64,000 nt of DNA from Microbispora sp. ZYX-F-249 (lineage in GTDB: Bacteria > Actinomycetota > Actinomycetes > Streptosporangiales > Streptosporangiaceae). Positions 35,543 to 44,122 of this stretch are shown here, piece after piece. The translations under genes were made by a program, and so were the position numbers. The DNA lies in the NCBI RefSeq assembly GCF_039649665.1, contig NZ_JBDJAW010000008.1, forward strand, positions 62,001 to 126,000, given 5' to 3'. Each line of letters begins with the position of its first letter. Within the stretch, counting starts at the first letter, position 1. The notes beneath the pieces were generated by a model. It had not been told where the DNA came from and did no database searches. It saw nothing but the letters and a program-made list of their open reading frames with translations.

Positions 35543-35560
35543 CCTCCGGTCAGGAGAGGA
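35543..35560 (-). repeat. 18-bp leader repeat, copy 2 (before first GH53)
   Basis: This is identical to 34310-34327 and in the same position relative to the start codon. It is either conserved by the duplication or kept for control of translation. Confidence 0.6.
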
Positions 35561-35593
35561 CGAGCCGTGTTCCTCTGTGGGTGATTGTGCGGG

Positions 35594-35636
35594 CCCCGGC
35601 GCCGTGCCGTCGGTCAGGTGCGGCACGGCGCCGGGG
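35594..35636 (-). terminator. Hairpin terminator after GH42
   Basis: CCCCGGCGCCGTGCCG (35594-35609) and CGGCACGGCGCCGGGG (35621-35636) make a perfect 16-bp stem with an 11-nt loop, five bases after the GH42 stop. The GH53 genes downstream therefore probably need their own promoter or leaky readthrough. Confidence 0.85.
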
Positions 35637-35640
35637 AGTC

Positions 35641-37626
35641 TCACTCGGTGCGGACGACCACGACGCCTCCGGCGGGCACCGTCGCCGAGCCGTCGTACGC
35701 GGCGCGGTCGAGCACCCCGGTGCCGGTCACCCCGTACACGGTGACCGGCGCGTCCCCGTGGTTGATGAGGAACAGGTGGTCGCCCCGCCGTACGAGCTCG
35801 AGCGTGTCGGGCAGGCCGCGCGGCCGGGAGACGCCCGCGCCGTCGAGCACCCGGCCGAGGAGCCCGCGCAGGCCGGACCCGGCGTCCAGGGCGGTGGACA
35901 CGTACCACGCGGTGCCCGCGCCCAGGTCGTGCCGGGTGACGGCGGGGTGCCCGGCATCGGGCCCGTCGCCGAACTCGTGCACGGCCCGCGCCCCCGCGAG
36001 CCGTACGCGCTCGGACCAGATCCGGCCGGTGGCGGAGAAGGGCTCCACCGTCACGGTCTCGTGCTCGCGCAGCGGGTGGAACTCCTCGACGACCACCCCG
36101 AGCACCTCGCGCAGCGCCCCGGGACAGGGCCCCGCGTGGACGGTGTCGTTCTCGTCCACGATTCCGGAGAAGTAGGAGACGAGCAGGTGCCCGCCCGCCT
36201 CCACGTAGCGGTGCAGGTTCTTCGCCGGCGCCTCTGCGAGCAGGTAGGAACTCGGCGCGACGACCAGCCGGTACGGCGACAGGTCGGCCGACGGGTGGAC
36301 GAAGTCGACGGTGACGTGCTCCCGCCACAGCGCCTCGTAGTAGGCCTCGACGCGCTCCCGGAAGCGCAGGTCGGCCGAGGGCCGCCACTCGAACTCGAGC
36401 GCCCAGTAGGACTCCCAGTCCCACACCACGGCGACCTCGGCCGTCACCTGCGAGCCCCTGACCCCGGCGAGTTCGCGCAGGTCCGCGCCGAGCGCCACCA
36501 CGTCGCGCCACATCTGCGAGTCGGTCCCGGCGTGCGGCACCATCGCCGAGTGGAACTTCTCCGCGCCGTGGCGGGAGGCGCGCCACTGGAAGAACATCGC
36601 CGAGTCCGAGCCGCGCGCAACGTGGGCGAGGGTGTTGCGGCGCATCTCCCCCGGCCGTTTGGCGAGGTTGCGCGGCTGCCAGTTGACCGCGCCCGTCGAG
36701 TGCTCCATCAGCATCCAGGGGCGGCCTCCGGCCACCGAGCGGGTGAGGTCGGCGGCCATGGCGAGTTCGATGTGCGGGTCGGCCCGCCCCGAGTCGAGGT
36801 AGTGGTCGTTGGCCACCACGTCGACCTCCGCCGCCCACCGCCAGTAGTCCATCGGCTTGCAGTTGGGGATCATGAAGTTGGTCGTGACGGGCAGGTCGCC
36901 GAACCGGCGGATCGTGTCCCGTTCCCTGCGGAAACAGGCGATGTGGGCGTCGACGGAGAACCGCATGAAGTCGAGCTGGAGCCCGGTGAGCAGGCCCGCC
37001 GGCGCGGCCACGGGCGGCTCGACCTCCTCGAACGAGCCGTAGGTCAGCCCCCAGAAGGTCGTGCCCCAGGCGGCGTTGAGCGCCCCCACGTCGCCGTACC
37101 TGTCCCTCAGCCAGGCGCGGAACGCCTCGGCCGACGTCGGGCAGTAGCAGTGGGCGTTGGCCCAGCCGTACTCGTTGTGCACGTGCCACATGACCACCGC
37201 GGGGTGGCCGGCGTACCGCCGGGCCAGTGCGGCGACGATCCGCTCGGACGCGGCGGCGTAGTCGGGCGAGCTCGGGCAGAAGCTGTGCCGTGAGCCTCCG
37301 CCGAGCACGTGGCCCTCCCGGTCCACCAGGCGGCTGCCGGGGTAGCGGCGGCGGAACCACGTGGGCGGCGACGAGGTGGGGGTGGCGAGGTCGGCGTACA
37401 CGCCGGCCGAGTGGAGCAGGTCGAGGACCCGGTCGAGCCGGGAGAAGTCGTACTCGCCCTCCTCCGGTTCGATCAGTCCCCAGTTGAAGACCCCCACGGT
37501 GACCAGGTTCACCCCGGCCTCCCGCATCAGGCGGACGTCCTCCCGCCACACGTCCTCCGGCCACTGCTCGGGGTTGTAGTCCCCGCCGTAGGCGAGGCCC
37601 TCGGGCAGGACGGGATATCCGGGCAC
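35641..37626 (-). CDS. GH42 beta-galactosidase
   Basis: The 661-residue cytoplasmic enzyme releases galactose from galacto-oligosaccharides. The A-domain barrel opens with LAYGGDYNPEQWP, has the acid/base Glu in HVHNEYGWANAHCYCP and the nucleophile Glu in MLMEHSTGAVNWQP. The trimerisation and C-terminal beta domains complete the usual ~660-690 aa length. GTG 37626 with GGGGGAG upstream is chosen over the in-frame ATG 37671, because a LacI operator and -10 box lie between them. It is divergent from the importer genes of the same pathway. Confidence 0.92.
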   Translation of the reverse strand: MPGYPVLPEGLAYGGDYNPEQWPEDVWREDVRLMREAGVNLVTVGVFNWGLIEPEEGEYDFSRLDRVLDLLHSAGVYADLATPTSSPPTWFRRRYPGSRLVDREGHVLGGGSRHSFCPSSPDYAAASERIVAALARRYAGHPAVVMWHVHNEYGWANAHCYCPTSAEAFRAWLRDRYGDVGALNAAWGTTFWGLTYGSFEEVEPPVAAPAGLLTGLQLDFMRFSVDAHIACFRRERDTIRRFGDLPVTTNFMIPNCKPMDYWRWAAEVDVVANDHYLDSGRADPHIELAMAADLTRSVAGGRPWMLMEHSTGAVNWQPRNLAKRPGEMRRNTLAHVARGSDSAMFFQWRASRHGAEKFHSAMVPHAGTDSQMWRDVVALGADLRELAGVRGSQVTAEVAVVWDWESYWALEFEWRPSADLRFRERVEAYYEALWREHVTVDFVHPSADLSPYRLVVAPSSYLLAEAPAKNLHRYVEAGGHLLVSYFSGIVDENDTVHAGPCPGALREVLGVVVEEFHPLREHETVTVEPFSATGRIWSERVRLAGARAVHEFGDGPDAGHPAVTRHDLGAGTAWYVSTALDAGSGLRGLLGRVLDGAGVSRPRGLPDTLELVRRGDHLFLINHGDAPVTVYGVTGTGVLDRAAYDGSATVPAGGVVVVRTE

Positions 37627-37647
37627 GTCTCCCCCTCGATTCTGCTT

Positions 37648-37688
37648 CTGTGAACGTGCACAGTAACGCACAGCCGCTCAGTCGTGAA
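37648..37688 (-). promoter_or_regulatory. GH42 promoter and LacI-type operator
   Basis: On the minus strand TTCACG (37688-37683), 17 bases, then TACTGT (37665-37660) form a promoter. The palindrome CTGTG-AACGTG-CACAG (37648-37663) overlaps the -10 box and the start site. The LacI protein encoded at the end of the divergent operon is the likely ligand. Confidence 0.7.
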
Positions 37689-37743
37689 GGTGTGGGCGAT
37701 TTGCGCTGTTGAAGACGGGCCGTTAACAACCGGGTAACGACCA

Positions 37744-37786
37744 TTGACAGCACATTGGCGAACTTCCACTCTGTGAACGCTCCCAG
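37744..37786 (+). promoter_or_regulatory. Promoter and LacI-type operator of the galacto-oligosaccharide importer
   Basis: TTGACA (37744-37749), a 17-base spacer and CACTCT (37767-37772) make the promoter. The operator-like CTGTGAACGCTCCCAG (37771-37786) begins at the end of the -10, the same geometry as on the GH42 side, so one repressor can control both directions. Confidence 0.65.
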
Positions 37787-37833
37787 AACGTTTCATCCTC
37801 CCCACTCCCTCTCCCCCCTGCCTGGAGGGCCCT

Positions 37834-39150
37834 ATGCGTGGAAACCGGTCAGCAGTGGCGGCCGTCGCGATCCTCACCACCGCACTGTCGGCGGCCTGCT
37901 CGGGCGGCGCCGAGAAACCGTCCTCGGAGGCCGCGAGCCGGAGCGCGGCACCGGCCGGGCCGGTGAAGCTGACCTACTGGACCTGGGTCCCGAACATGGA
38001 CAAGATCGCCGCGGTGTGGAACCAGGCCCACCCCGACATCCAGGTCACGGTCAGCAAGCAGGCGGGCGGGGACGACGCGGCGGCCAAGTTCCTCACCGCC
38101 GCCAAGGCCGGCAATCCGCCCGACCTGGTCCAGGCCGAATACCAGATGCTGCCCTCCTTCGTCGCGGCCGACGCCGTGGCCGACCTCAAGGCGGAGACCG
38201 CGCAGGCGAAGAGCGAGTTCGGCGAGGGCGTCTGGGGGCTGGTGACCCTCGGCACCGACGCCGTCTACGCGGTCCCGCAGGACAGCGGGCCGATGATGCT
38301 CTACTACCGGCAGGACCTGTTCGAGAAGTACGGCATCGAGGTGCCGAAGACCTGGGACGAGTACGCCGAGGCCGCCCGCACCGTGCACAAGAAGGACCCG
38401 AAGGTCTTCCTCGGCACGTTCTCCAGCAAGGACCCGGGCTGGTTCGCCGGCCTCTCCCAGCAGGCGGGCGCGCAGTGGTGGTCGATCAGCGGCGACGCCT
38501 GGAAGGTCGCGGTGAACGACGAGGCCACCACGAAGGTCGCCTCCTACTGGGGCGGCCTGGTGAAGGAGGGCGTCATCGACGGCATGCCGTACTTCACCCC
38601 CGAGTGGAACAAGGCGCTCAACGACGGCAAGCTGCTCACCTGGCCGTCGGCGGTGTGGGGCCCGGGCGTCCTGTCGAGCAACGCGCCGAAGGCCAAGGGC
38701 AAGTGGGCCATCGCCCCGCTGCCGCAGTGGAACGCGGGTGAGAACCACAGCGGCTTCTGGGGCGGCTCGTCCACCGCCGTCGCCGCGAAGTCGCCCAACA
38801 AGGCGGCCGCCGCGCAGTTCGCCACCTGGCTCAACACCGACCCGCAGGCGCTCGGCCTGCTCATCAAGGAGGGCGCGGTCTACCCGGCCTCCGCCAAGGG
38901 GGCCGCCCTGATGACCGAGGCGCCGGACTACTTCTCCAACCAGCCCGACTTCTGGAAGCAGGCGGCCGACATAGGCGCCACCGCCCGCGGCTTCACCTTC
39001 GGCCCCAACGTCAACGTGACCTACAACGCCTACAAGGACGCCTTCGACAAGGCCGTCGCCGCCAAATCCGACTTCGCCGCGGCAGTCGGGACGATGCAGG
39101 ACACCACCGTCGCCGACATGCAGAAGTCCGGCTTCAGCCTCGCCCAGTGA
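37834..39150 (+). CDS. Sugar-binding lipoprotein (galacto-oligosaccharide ABC importer)
   Basis: The 438-residue family 1 solute-binding protein has a lipobox SAAC with Cys at residue 22. The mature part begins VKLTYWTWVPNMDKIAAVWN and has MLYYRQDLFEKYGIEVP, standard for CUT1 binding proteins. Its place, divergent from GH42 and GH53 galactanase genes, points to beta-1,4-galacto-oligosaccharides as ligand, as for GanS/CycB systems. GGAGGG precedes ATG 37834. It is the first gene of an operon with two permeases and LacI. Confidence 0.9.
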   Translation: MRGNRSAVAAVAILTTALSAACSGGAEKPSSEAASRSAAPAGPVKLTYWTWVPNMDKIAAVWNQAHPDIQVTVSKQAGGDDAAAKFLTAAKAGNPPDLVQAEYQMLPSFVAADAVADLKAETAQAKSEFGEGVWGLVTLGTDAVYAVPQDSGPMMLYYRQDLFEKYGIEVPKTWDEYAEAARTVHKKDPKVFLGTFSSKDPGWFAGLSQQAGAQWWSISGDAWKVAVNDEATTKVASYWGGLVKEGVIDGMPYFTPEWNKALNDGKLLTWPSAVWGPGVLSSNAPKAKGKWAIAPLPQWNAGENHSGFWGGSSTAVAAKSPNKAAAAQFATWLNTDPQALGLLIKEGAVYPASAKGAALMTEAPDYFSNQPDFWKQAADIGATARGFTFGPNVNVTYNAYKDAFDKAVAAKSDFAAAVGTMQDTTVADMQKSGFSLAQ

Positions 39151-40049
39151 CGATGCGATCTCCTGAGAAGGGCGCCCGCGCGCATCGCGCGGGCGCCGTG
39201 CCCTACCTGTTCCTCGCCCCGGCCATGGCGCTGTTCGCGCTCTTCATGGCCCTGCCCATCGGTTACACGATCTATCTGAGCCTGCGGCGCACGAAGGTCT
39301 CCGGACTGGGCCTCGGCAAGGGGGCCCGTACGGAGGTCTTCGCCGGGCTCGCCAACTACGCGGCGGCCGTCGGCGACGGCGAGCTGTGGGCCGGCTGGCT
39401 GCGCGTCCTCGGATACGGCGCGCTGGTGCTGGTGCTGATGCTGGGGCTCGCCCTCGTGTTCGCGCTCATGCTCGACGCCGCGCACGTGCGGCTCGCCCGC
39501 CTCACCCGGATCTCGATCTTCCTGCCGTACGCCGTGCCCGGCGTGGCCGCGACGCTGATGTGGGGCTTCCTCTACCTGCCCAGCCTCAGCCCGTTCGGCG
39601 AGCACCCGTTCCTGAGCGCCGGCCTGGTGACGTTCTCGATGGCGAACGTCGCGGTCTGGGGCGGCACCGGCTTCAACATGCTGGTGCTCTACACGAACCT
39701 GCGGGCCGTGCCGCGGGAGTACTACGAGGCGGCCAGGATCGACGGCGCGAGCGAACTCGACATCGCGCTGCGCATCAAGATCCCGATCCTGGTCCCGTCG
39801 ATCATCCTGACCACCGTGTTCTCCGTCATCGCGACCGTCCAGGTGTTCACGGAACCGACCACCCTTCGGCCGCTGACGAACACGATCAGCTCGACCTGGA
39901 GCCCCCTGATGAAGGTGTACCGCGACGCGTTCGTCACCGGCGACCTCTACTCGGCCGCCGCGACCTCCATGGTGATCGCCGGCATCTCCCTCGTCCTGTC
40001 GTTCGGTTTCCTGCGGATCGTGAAGAACCGCGCGTTCGGGGAGGGCTGA
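39147..40049 (+). CDS. ABC sugar transporter permease, MalF/GanP-like
   Basis: The 300-residue inner-membrane permease has six TM helices and the EAA loop EYYEAARIDGASELDIALRIKIP. GTG 39147 overlaps the stop of the binding-protein gene by four bases; ATG 39153 is an alternative. It forms the channel with the next permease. No ATPase gene is in the operon. Confidence 0.9.
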   Translation: MTMRSPEKGARAHRAGAVPYLFLAPAMALFALFMALPIGYTIYLSLRRTKVSGLGLGKGARTEVFAGLANYAAAVGDGELWAGWLRVLGYGALVLVLMLGLALVFALMLDAAHVRLARLTRISIFLPYAVPGVAATLMWGFLYLPSLSPFGEHPFLSAGLVTFSMANVAVWGGTGFNMLVLYTNLRAVPREYYEAARIDGASELDIALRIKIPILVPSIILTTVFSVIATVQVFTEPTTLRPLTNTISSTWSPLMKVYRDAFVTGDLYSAAATSMVIAGISLVLSFGFLRIVKNRAFGEG

Positions 40050-40930
40050 TGACCGCCACCGCGCTGCCGCGCGGCCGCGGCCACGCCAGGCCGGCGCCGC
40101 GCCGGCCGCTGGGAGTCGTGCCGACCGGGGTGCTCGTGCTGGGCGCCATCTACACCCTGTTCCCGGTGAGCTGGGTGGTGGTCGCGGCCACCAAGTCGAA
40201 GGCCGAACTGTTCTCCACCTCGACGTTCGCGCCCGGGACCGGGCTGCTGTCCAACCTGGGCGACCTGTTCGCCTACCGCGACGGCGTCTTCTGGCTCTGG
40301 CTGCTCAACACCCTCCTGTACGCCGGGGGCGGCGCGGTCCTGTCGACCGCCGTGTCCACCGTCTCGGGCTACGCCCTCGCCACGTACGACTTCCCGGGGC
40401 GGAATCTGATCTTCAACCTGCTCATCGGCGGCATCCTCGTGCCGTCGGTGGTGCTGGCGATCCCGCAGTATCTGCTGTTCTCCAAGGCCGGCCTGGCCGA
40501 CACGTACTGGTCGGTGCTGCTGCCCCAGATCCTGCATCCGTACAGCATCTACCTGGCCCGGATCTACGCCAGGGCCGCGATCCCGGGCTCGCTGCTGGAG
40601 GCGGGCCGGCTGGACGGCGCGGGCGAGTGGCGATTGTTCCGCCAGGTGGCGCTGCCGATGATGACGCCGGGCATGGTGACGATCTTCCTGTTCCAGTTCG
40701 TCGCGATCTGGAACAACTTCCTGCTGCCGTTCATCATGCTGGGCGACGACCACAGGTTCCCGCTGACGGTCGGCCTCTACACGCTGCTCGCCGCGGGCGC
40801 CAACCAGCCGTCGCTGTACAACCTGATCCTCACGGGGACGATGCTGTCGCTCGTCCCGCTGATCGCGCTGTTCCTCACGATGCAGCGCTACTGGCGTACG
40901 GACCTGTCCGGCGGGGCCGTGAAAAGCTGA
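40049..40930 (+). CDS. ABC sugar transporter permease, MalG/GanQ-like
   Basis: The 293-residue permease has six TM helices and the EAA loop LEAGRLDGAGEWRLFRQVALP, where Gly replaces the usual first Ala-Ala pair. It starts inside the stop codon of the partner gene (TGATG), so translation is coupled. It ends at TGA 40930, which again overlaps a possible ATG for the LacI gene. Confidence 0.9.
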   Translation: MTATALPRGRGHARPAPRRPLGVVPTGVLVLGAIYTLFPVSWVVVAATKSKAELFSTSTFAPGTGLLSNLGDLFAYRDGVFWLWLLNTLLYAGGGAVLSTAVSTVSGYALATYDFPGRNLIFNLLIGGILVPSVVLAIPQYLLFSKAGLADTYWSVLLPQILHPYSIYLARIYARAAIPGSLLEAGRLDGAGEWRLFRQVALPMMTPGMVTIFLFQFVAIWNNFLLPFIMLGDDHRFPLTVGLYTLLAAGANQPSLYNLILTGTMLSLVPLIALFLTMQRYWRTDLSGGAVKS

Positions 40931-40974
40931 TGCGCACGGGGAAACACGCTGATCGGCGGGGGGAAAATACGTCT

Positions 40975-41976
40975 ATGGCGAAACGTCCGACCATCCACGA
41001 CGTGGCCGCGGCGGCGGGCGTCTCCCGGGGCACGGTCTCCCGGGTGCTCAACGACGACCGGTACGTGAGCCCCGCCGCCCACGCCGCCGTCCGCCGGGCC
41101 ATCGCCGAGACCGGGTACGTCGTCAACCGCGCCGCCAGGAGCCTGGTCACCCAGCGGACCGGTTCTGTCGTGATGGTCCTGTCCGAGCCGCACGAGAAGC
41201 TGTTCGAGGACCCCAACTACAGCGTGATGATCCGCACCGCCATCAAGCGCCTGGCCGAGCGCGATGTGTCCCTCGTCGTCATGCTGGCCGGCGACGACGG
41301 GGACCGCGAGCGGGTGCTCCGCTACGTGCGCGGCGGCCACGCCGACGGCGTGTTCCTGATGTCCACGCACGCCGGCGACACGCTCGTGGACGCCCTGGTG
41401 GAGACGAAGGTCCCCGCCGTGGCGCAGGGCGCGGTCATCGGGCGGGAGACCACGATCCCGTACGCGGCGGCCGACGACCGCGAGGGCGCCCGGCAGATGA
41501 CCCGCTACCTGGTCGAGCAGGGCCGCAGGAGGATCGCCACGATCACCGGCCCGATGGACACCCCCGGCGGCATCCAGCGCCTGGAGGGCTTCGCCGACGT
41601 GCTCGGCAGGAAGGCGTCCAGGAAGCTCATCGAGCACGGCGACTGGACCCAGCTCAGCGGCGAGAGCGCGATGGCGCGGCTGCTGGCGCGCACGCCCGAC
41701 CTCGACGCCGTCTTCGTGGCCTCCGACCTCATGGCGGCCGGCGCGCTGTCCACGCTGCGCGCGGCCGGGCGCCGGGTGCCCGACGACGTGGCCGTGGGGG
41801 GCTTCGACGACTCGTCGGTGGCCGCCACCACGCATCCGCCGCTGACCACCGTCCGCCAGCCGCTCGCCGAGGTCGCGCAGGAGACCGTACGGCTCCTGCT
41901 CACGCTCATCGACGGCGGCGGCCCGGTGGACCCGGTGATCCTGCCCACCCGTCTCGTCGTGAGGGAGTCGGCCTAG
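40975..41976 (+). CDS. LacI family regulator of the galactan locus
   Basis: The 333-residue repressor has the HTH with TIHDVAAAAGVSRGTVSRVL and the hinge VVNRAARSLVTQRTGSVV, then the sugar-binding core. ATG 40975 fits the family start; ATG 40930, overlapping the permease stop, would add 15 residues. It is encoded last in the importer operon. The two CTGTGAACG-type palindromes between the divergent GH42 and importer promoters are its likely operators. Confidence 0.9.
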   Translation: MAKRPTIHDVAAAAGVSRGTVSRVLNDDRYVSPAAHAAVRRAIAETGYVVNRAARSLVTQRTGSVVMVLSEPHEKLFEDPNYSVMIRTAIKRLAERDVSLVVMLAGDDGDRERVLRYVRGGHADGVFLMSTHAGDTLVDALVETKVPAVAQGAVIGRETTIPYAAADDREGARQMTRYLVEQGRRRIATITGPMDTPGGIQRLEGFADVLGRKASRKLIEHGDWTQLSGESAMARLLARTPDLDAVFVASDLMAAGALSTLRAAGRRVPDDVAVGGFDDSSVAATTHPPLTTVRQPLAEVAQETVRLLLTLIDGGGPVDPVILPTRLVVRESA

Positions 41977-42026
41977 GTCGCGTCCCCGGCGCGTGCTCGC
42001 GCTCGTCCGGGCACCCGTGCCGGCGG

Positions 42027-42527
42027 TCAGCCCCTGACCGGCAGGACCGCGCGGGCGACGGCCAGGCGTTCGGCCTCCTCGCGCTCGGCGGCCTCCTGCT
42101 CGGCGGCCACGCGCCGGTCGTAGGCGGCGCGGGCCGCGGCGATGGCGTTCTGGTGCTCCTCGGTCCAGTCGACCAGGGCACGGATGGTCGTGTGCAGGGT
42201 CGCGCCCATCGGCGTCAGCGCGTAGTCCACGCGCGGCGGGACCGTCGGGTGGACCGTCCGGCTGACCAGCCCGTCCCGTTCCAAATGCCGCAGCGTGCGG
42301 GCCAGCATCCGCTGGCTGACCCCGTCGATCGCGCGGCGCAGCTCGGTGAAGCGCAGGCTTCGCTTGTCGAGCAGCGCGATGACCAGGAGCGACCACTTGT
42401 CGGCGATCCGGTCGAGGATTTGCCGCACCTCGCAGTCCGCGCGCTGGTCCCATTGGAGGACGTCGTCGTCGACGCCGGTATCCGCGCAGTAACCGAGGGA
42501 CTCGGAAGTGCCGTCTTCCACAGTCAC
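42027..42527 (-). CDS. HxlR family transcriptional regulator
   Basis: The ~166-residue protein carries the HxlR winged helix: Cys in RADCEVRQILDRIADKWSLL (the redox-active Cys position of the family), then LRFTELRRAIDGVSQRMLARTLRHLERDGLVSR and the wing PPRVDYALTPMG. A long Glu/Ala coiled helix ends it. It is divergent from a DHA2 efflux gene and likely controls it. No ATG is available; GTG 42527 or GTG 42521 is the start. Redox or aldehyde signals are known for the family; the signal here is unknown. Confidence 0.85.
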   Translation of the reverse strand: MTVEDGTSESLGYCADTGVDDDVLQWDQRADCEVRQILDRIADKWSLLVIALLDKRSLRFTELRRAIDGVSQRMLARTLRHLERDGLVSRTVHPTVPPRVDYALTPMGATLHTTIRALVDWTEEHQNAIAAARAAYDRRVAAEQEAAEREEAERLAVARAVLPVRG

Positions 42528-42556
42528 CGATAGTGCCTGACGATGCAGTCGGTTAC
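42489..42556. promoter_or_regulatory. HxlR/MFS divergent control region with inverted GTAACCGA sites
   Basis: GTAACCGA (42489-42496) and its exact complement TCGGTTAC (42549-42556) face each other across 52 bp, with a related CACCGA between. The left copy lies in the first codons of the HxlR gene if it starts at 42527. They are candidate sites for HxlR dimers on both promoters. Confidence 0.4.
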
Positions 42557-42627
42557 AAGAGGGAACCGGCAGGCACTCGGGGAACCACCCCGGGACCGGT
42601 TCCCCGACGAGATGGAGCGGGACTCCG

Positions 42628-44079
42628 ATGTCCGATTCCGTGGGCGGAATCTCCGCCCGGCACACCGCCCGCATGACCGGGCGCGCCCGGGGAGTGCTGC
42701 TCGTGTTGTGCGGCGCGATCTTCCTGGAGGGCATCGACGTGGCGATGCTCAACGTGGCGCTGCCGTCGATCCGGGCCGACCTGGGGCTGTCCACCGGGAT
42801 GCTCAGCGGCGTCGTCAGCGCCTACGTGCTCGGCTACGGCGGGTTCATGCTGCTCGGCGGGCGCGCCGCCGACCTGCTGGGCCATCGTCGGATGTTCCTG
42901 CTGTGGCTGGCCGTCTTCCTGGTCTTCTCCGGGCTCGGCGGGCTCGCCACCCAGGGCTGGATGCTGCTGGCCGCGCGGTTCGTCACGGGGATCGCGGCCG
43001 CGTTCATGGCGCCCGCCGGGCTGGCGCTGGTCACGTCCAACTTCCCGGAGGGGCCGGTGCGCACCAGGGCGCTCGGCGTGTACGCGGGCACGGCGGCGGG
43101 CGGGTTCTCGCTCGGCCTGGTCGCCGGCGGCGTGCTCACCGCGTTCGGCTGGCGGTGGGTGTTCTTCGCCCCGGTCGTCCTGTCCGCGCTGATCCTGGCG
43201 GCGGCGCTGGTCCTCGTCCGTGACACGGGTGGCGGGCGCCCCTCGGGCGGCTTCGACCTGCCCGGGGCGTTCGCCGTCACAGCCGCCATGTTGCTGCTCG
43301 CGTACGGGGTGGTGCGGCTGGAGCATCCCGGGGACGGCCCCGGCCTGACCGCCGGTGCCAACGCGGCGGGGCTGGTGATGCTGGTGCTGTTCGTCGCGAT
43401 CGAGCGGCGATCGTCGTCGCCCCTGGTGCGGCTGGGCATCCTCCGTAGCGCGCCGCTGGTGCGGGTGAACGCGGCGGCGCTGCTGTTCCTGTTCGCGTTC
43501 GCCGGGTTCCAGTTCCTGGTCACCCTGTACCTTCAGGAGTTGCGTGGCTGGAACACGATGCAGACCGGCCTGGCCATGCTGGTGATCGGCATCGACACGG
43601 TGCTCGCGCCGACGCTGACGCCGCGCCTGGTCAACCGCTTCGGCAACACCCGGGTGCTGTTCGGCGGCGTCGTCCTCGCGGCGGTCGCGTACGCGCTCTT
43701 CCTCCCCGTGGGCATGGACTGGACCTACACCGCCATGCTCCCGGCGTTGCTCCTGCTCGGCCTGTCCTTCTCCCTGGCGTACGGCCCGCTGACCATGGCC
43801 GCGACGGAGGGCGTCGACGAGGACGAGCACGGCCTGGCGGGCGGCCTGCTCTACACGGCGATGCAGTTCGGCACGGCGCTCGGGCTGTCGGCCGTCACCG
43901 CCGTCGGCGTCGCGGCCAGGTCCGGGCCGGATGGGCTGCGGACCGCGCTGGTCGTCCCGCTGGTGGCGGCGGCGCTCGGGGCGATCATCGTCGCCTTCGG
44001 CCTCCGCGCCCCCGGCGGCGCCGCGGCGTCCGCTCAGGACGCAGCGGCCGAGCCGGCCGCGGCCGCCCCGCGGGCGTAG
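42628..44079 (+). CDS. MFS efflux transporter, DHA2 family
   Basis: The 483-residue exporter has about 14 TM helices. The first helix has FLEGIDVAMLNVALPSI, motif A is GGRAADLLGHRRMF, and motif C is near GFSLGLVAGGVLT. The C-terminus is an Ala/Pro tail. It is divergent from HxlR, which would induce it when its ligand appears. The substrate is not predictable. It resembles aflatoxin/methylenomycin-type DHA2 exporters in length. Confidence 0.87.
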   Translation: MSDSVGGISARHTARMTGRARGVLLVLCGAIFLEGIDVAMLNVALPSIRADLGLSTGMLSGVVSAYVLGYGGFMLLGGRAADLLGHRRMFLLWLAVFLVFSGLGGLATQGWMLLAARFVTGIAAAFMAPAGLALVTSNFPEGPVRTRALGVYAGTAAGGFSLGLVAGGVLTAFGWRWVFFAPVVLSALILAAALVLVRDTGGGRPSGGFDLPGAFAVTAAMLLLAYGVVRLEHPGDGPGLTAGANAAGLVMLVLFVAIERRSSSPLVRLGILRSAPLVRVNAAALLFLFAFAGFQFLVTLYLQELRGWNTMQTGLAMLVIGIDTVLAPTLTPRLVNRFGNTRVLFGGVVLAAVAYALFLPVGMDWTYTAMLPALLLLGLSFSLAYGPLTMAATEGVDEDEHGLAGGLLYTAMQFGTALGLSAVTAVGVAARSGPDGLRTALVVPLVAAALGAIIVAFGLRAPGGAAASAQDAAAEPAAAAPRA

Positions 44080-44087
44080 CTGCCGGA

Positions 44088-44114
44088 TGTCACACACTGA
44101 GGGTGTGTCTCGTC
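44088..44114 (+). promoter_or_regulatory. ECF41-type autoregulatory promoter
   Basis: TGTCACA (44088-44094), exactly 16 bases, then CGTC (44111-44114) match the published ECF41 target promoter (TGTCACA-N16-CGTC). It stands directly before the ECF41 gene itself, so the sigma factor drives its own operon. Confidence 0.9.
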
Positions 44115-44122
44115 CTCAGGGT

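Noticed and set aside
43931-44122. An N-terminal extension of the ECF41 sigma factor.
   Set aside because: The upstream codons cover the TGTCACA-N16-CGTC promoter and the end of the MFS gene.
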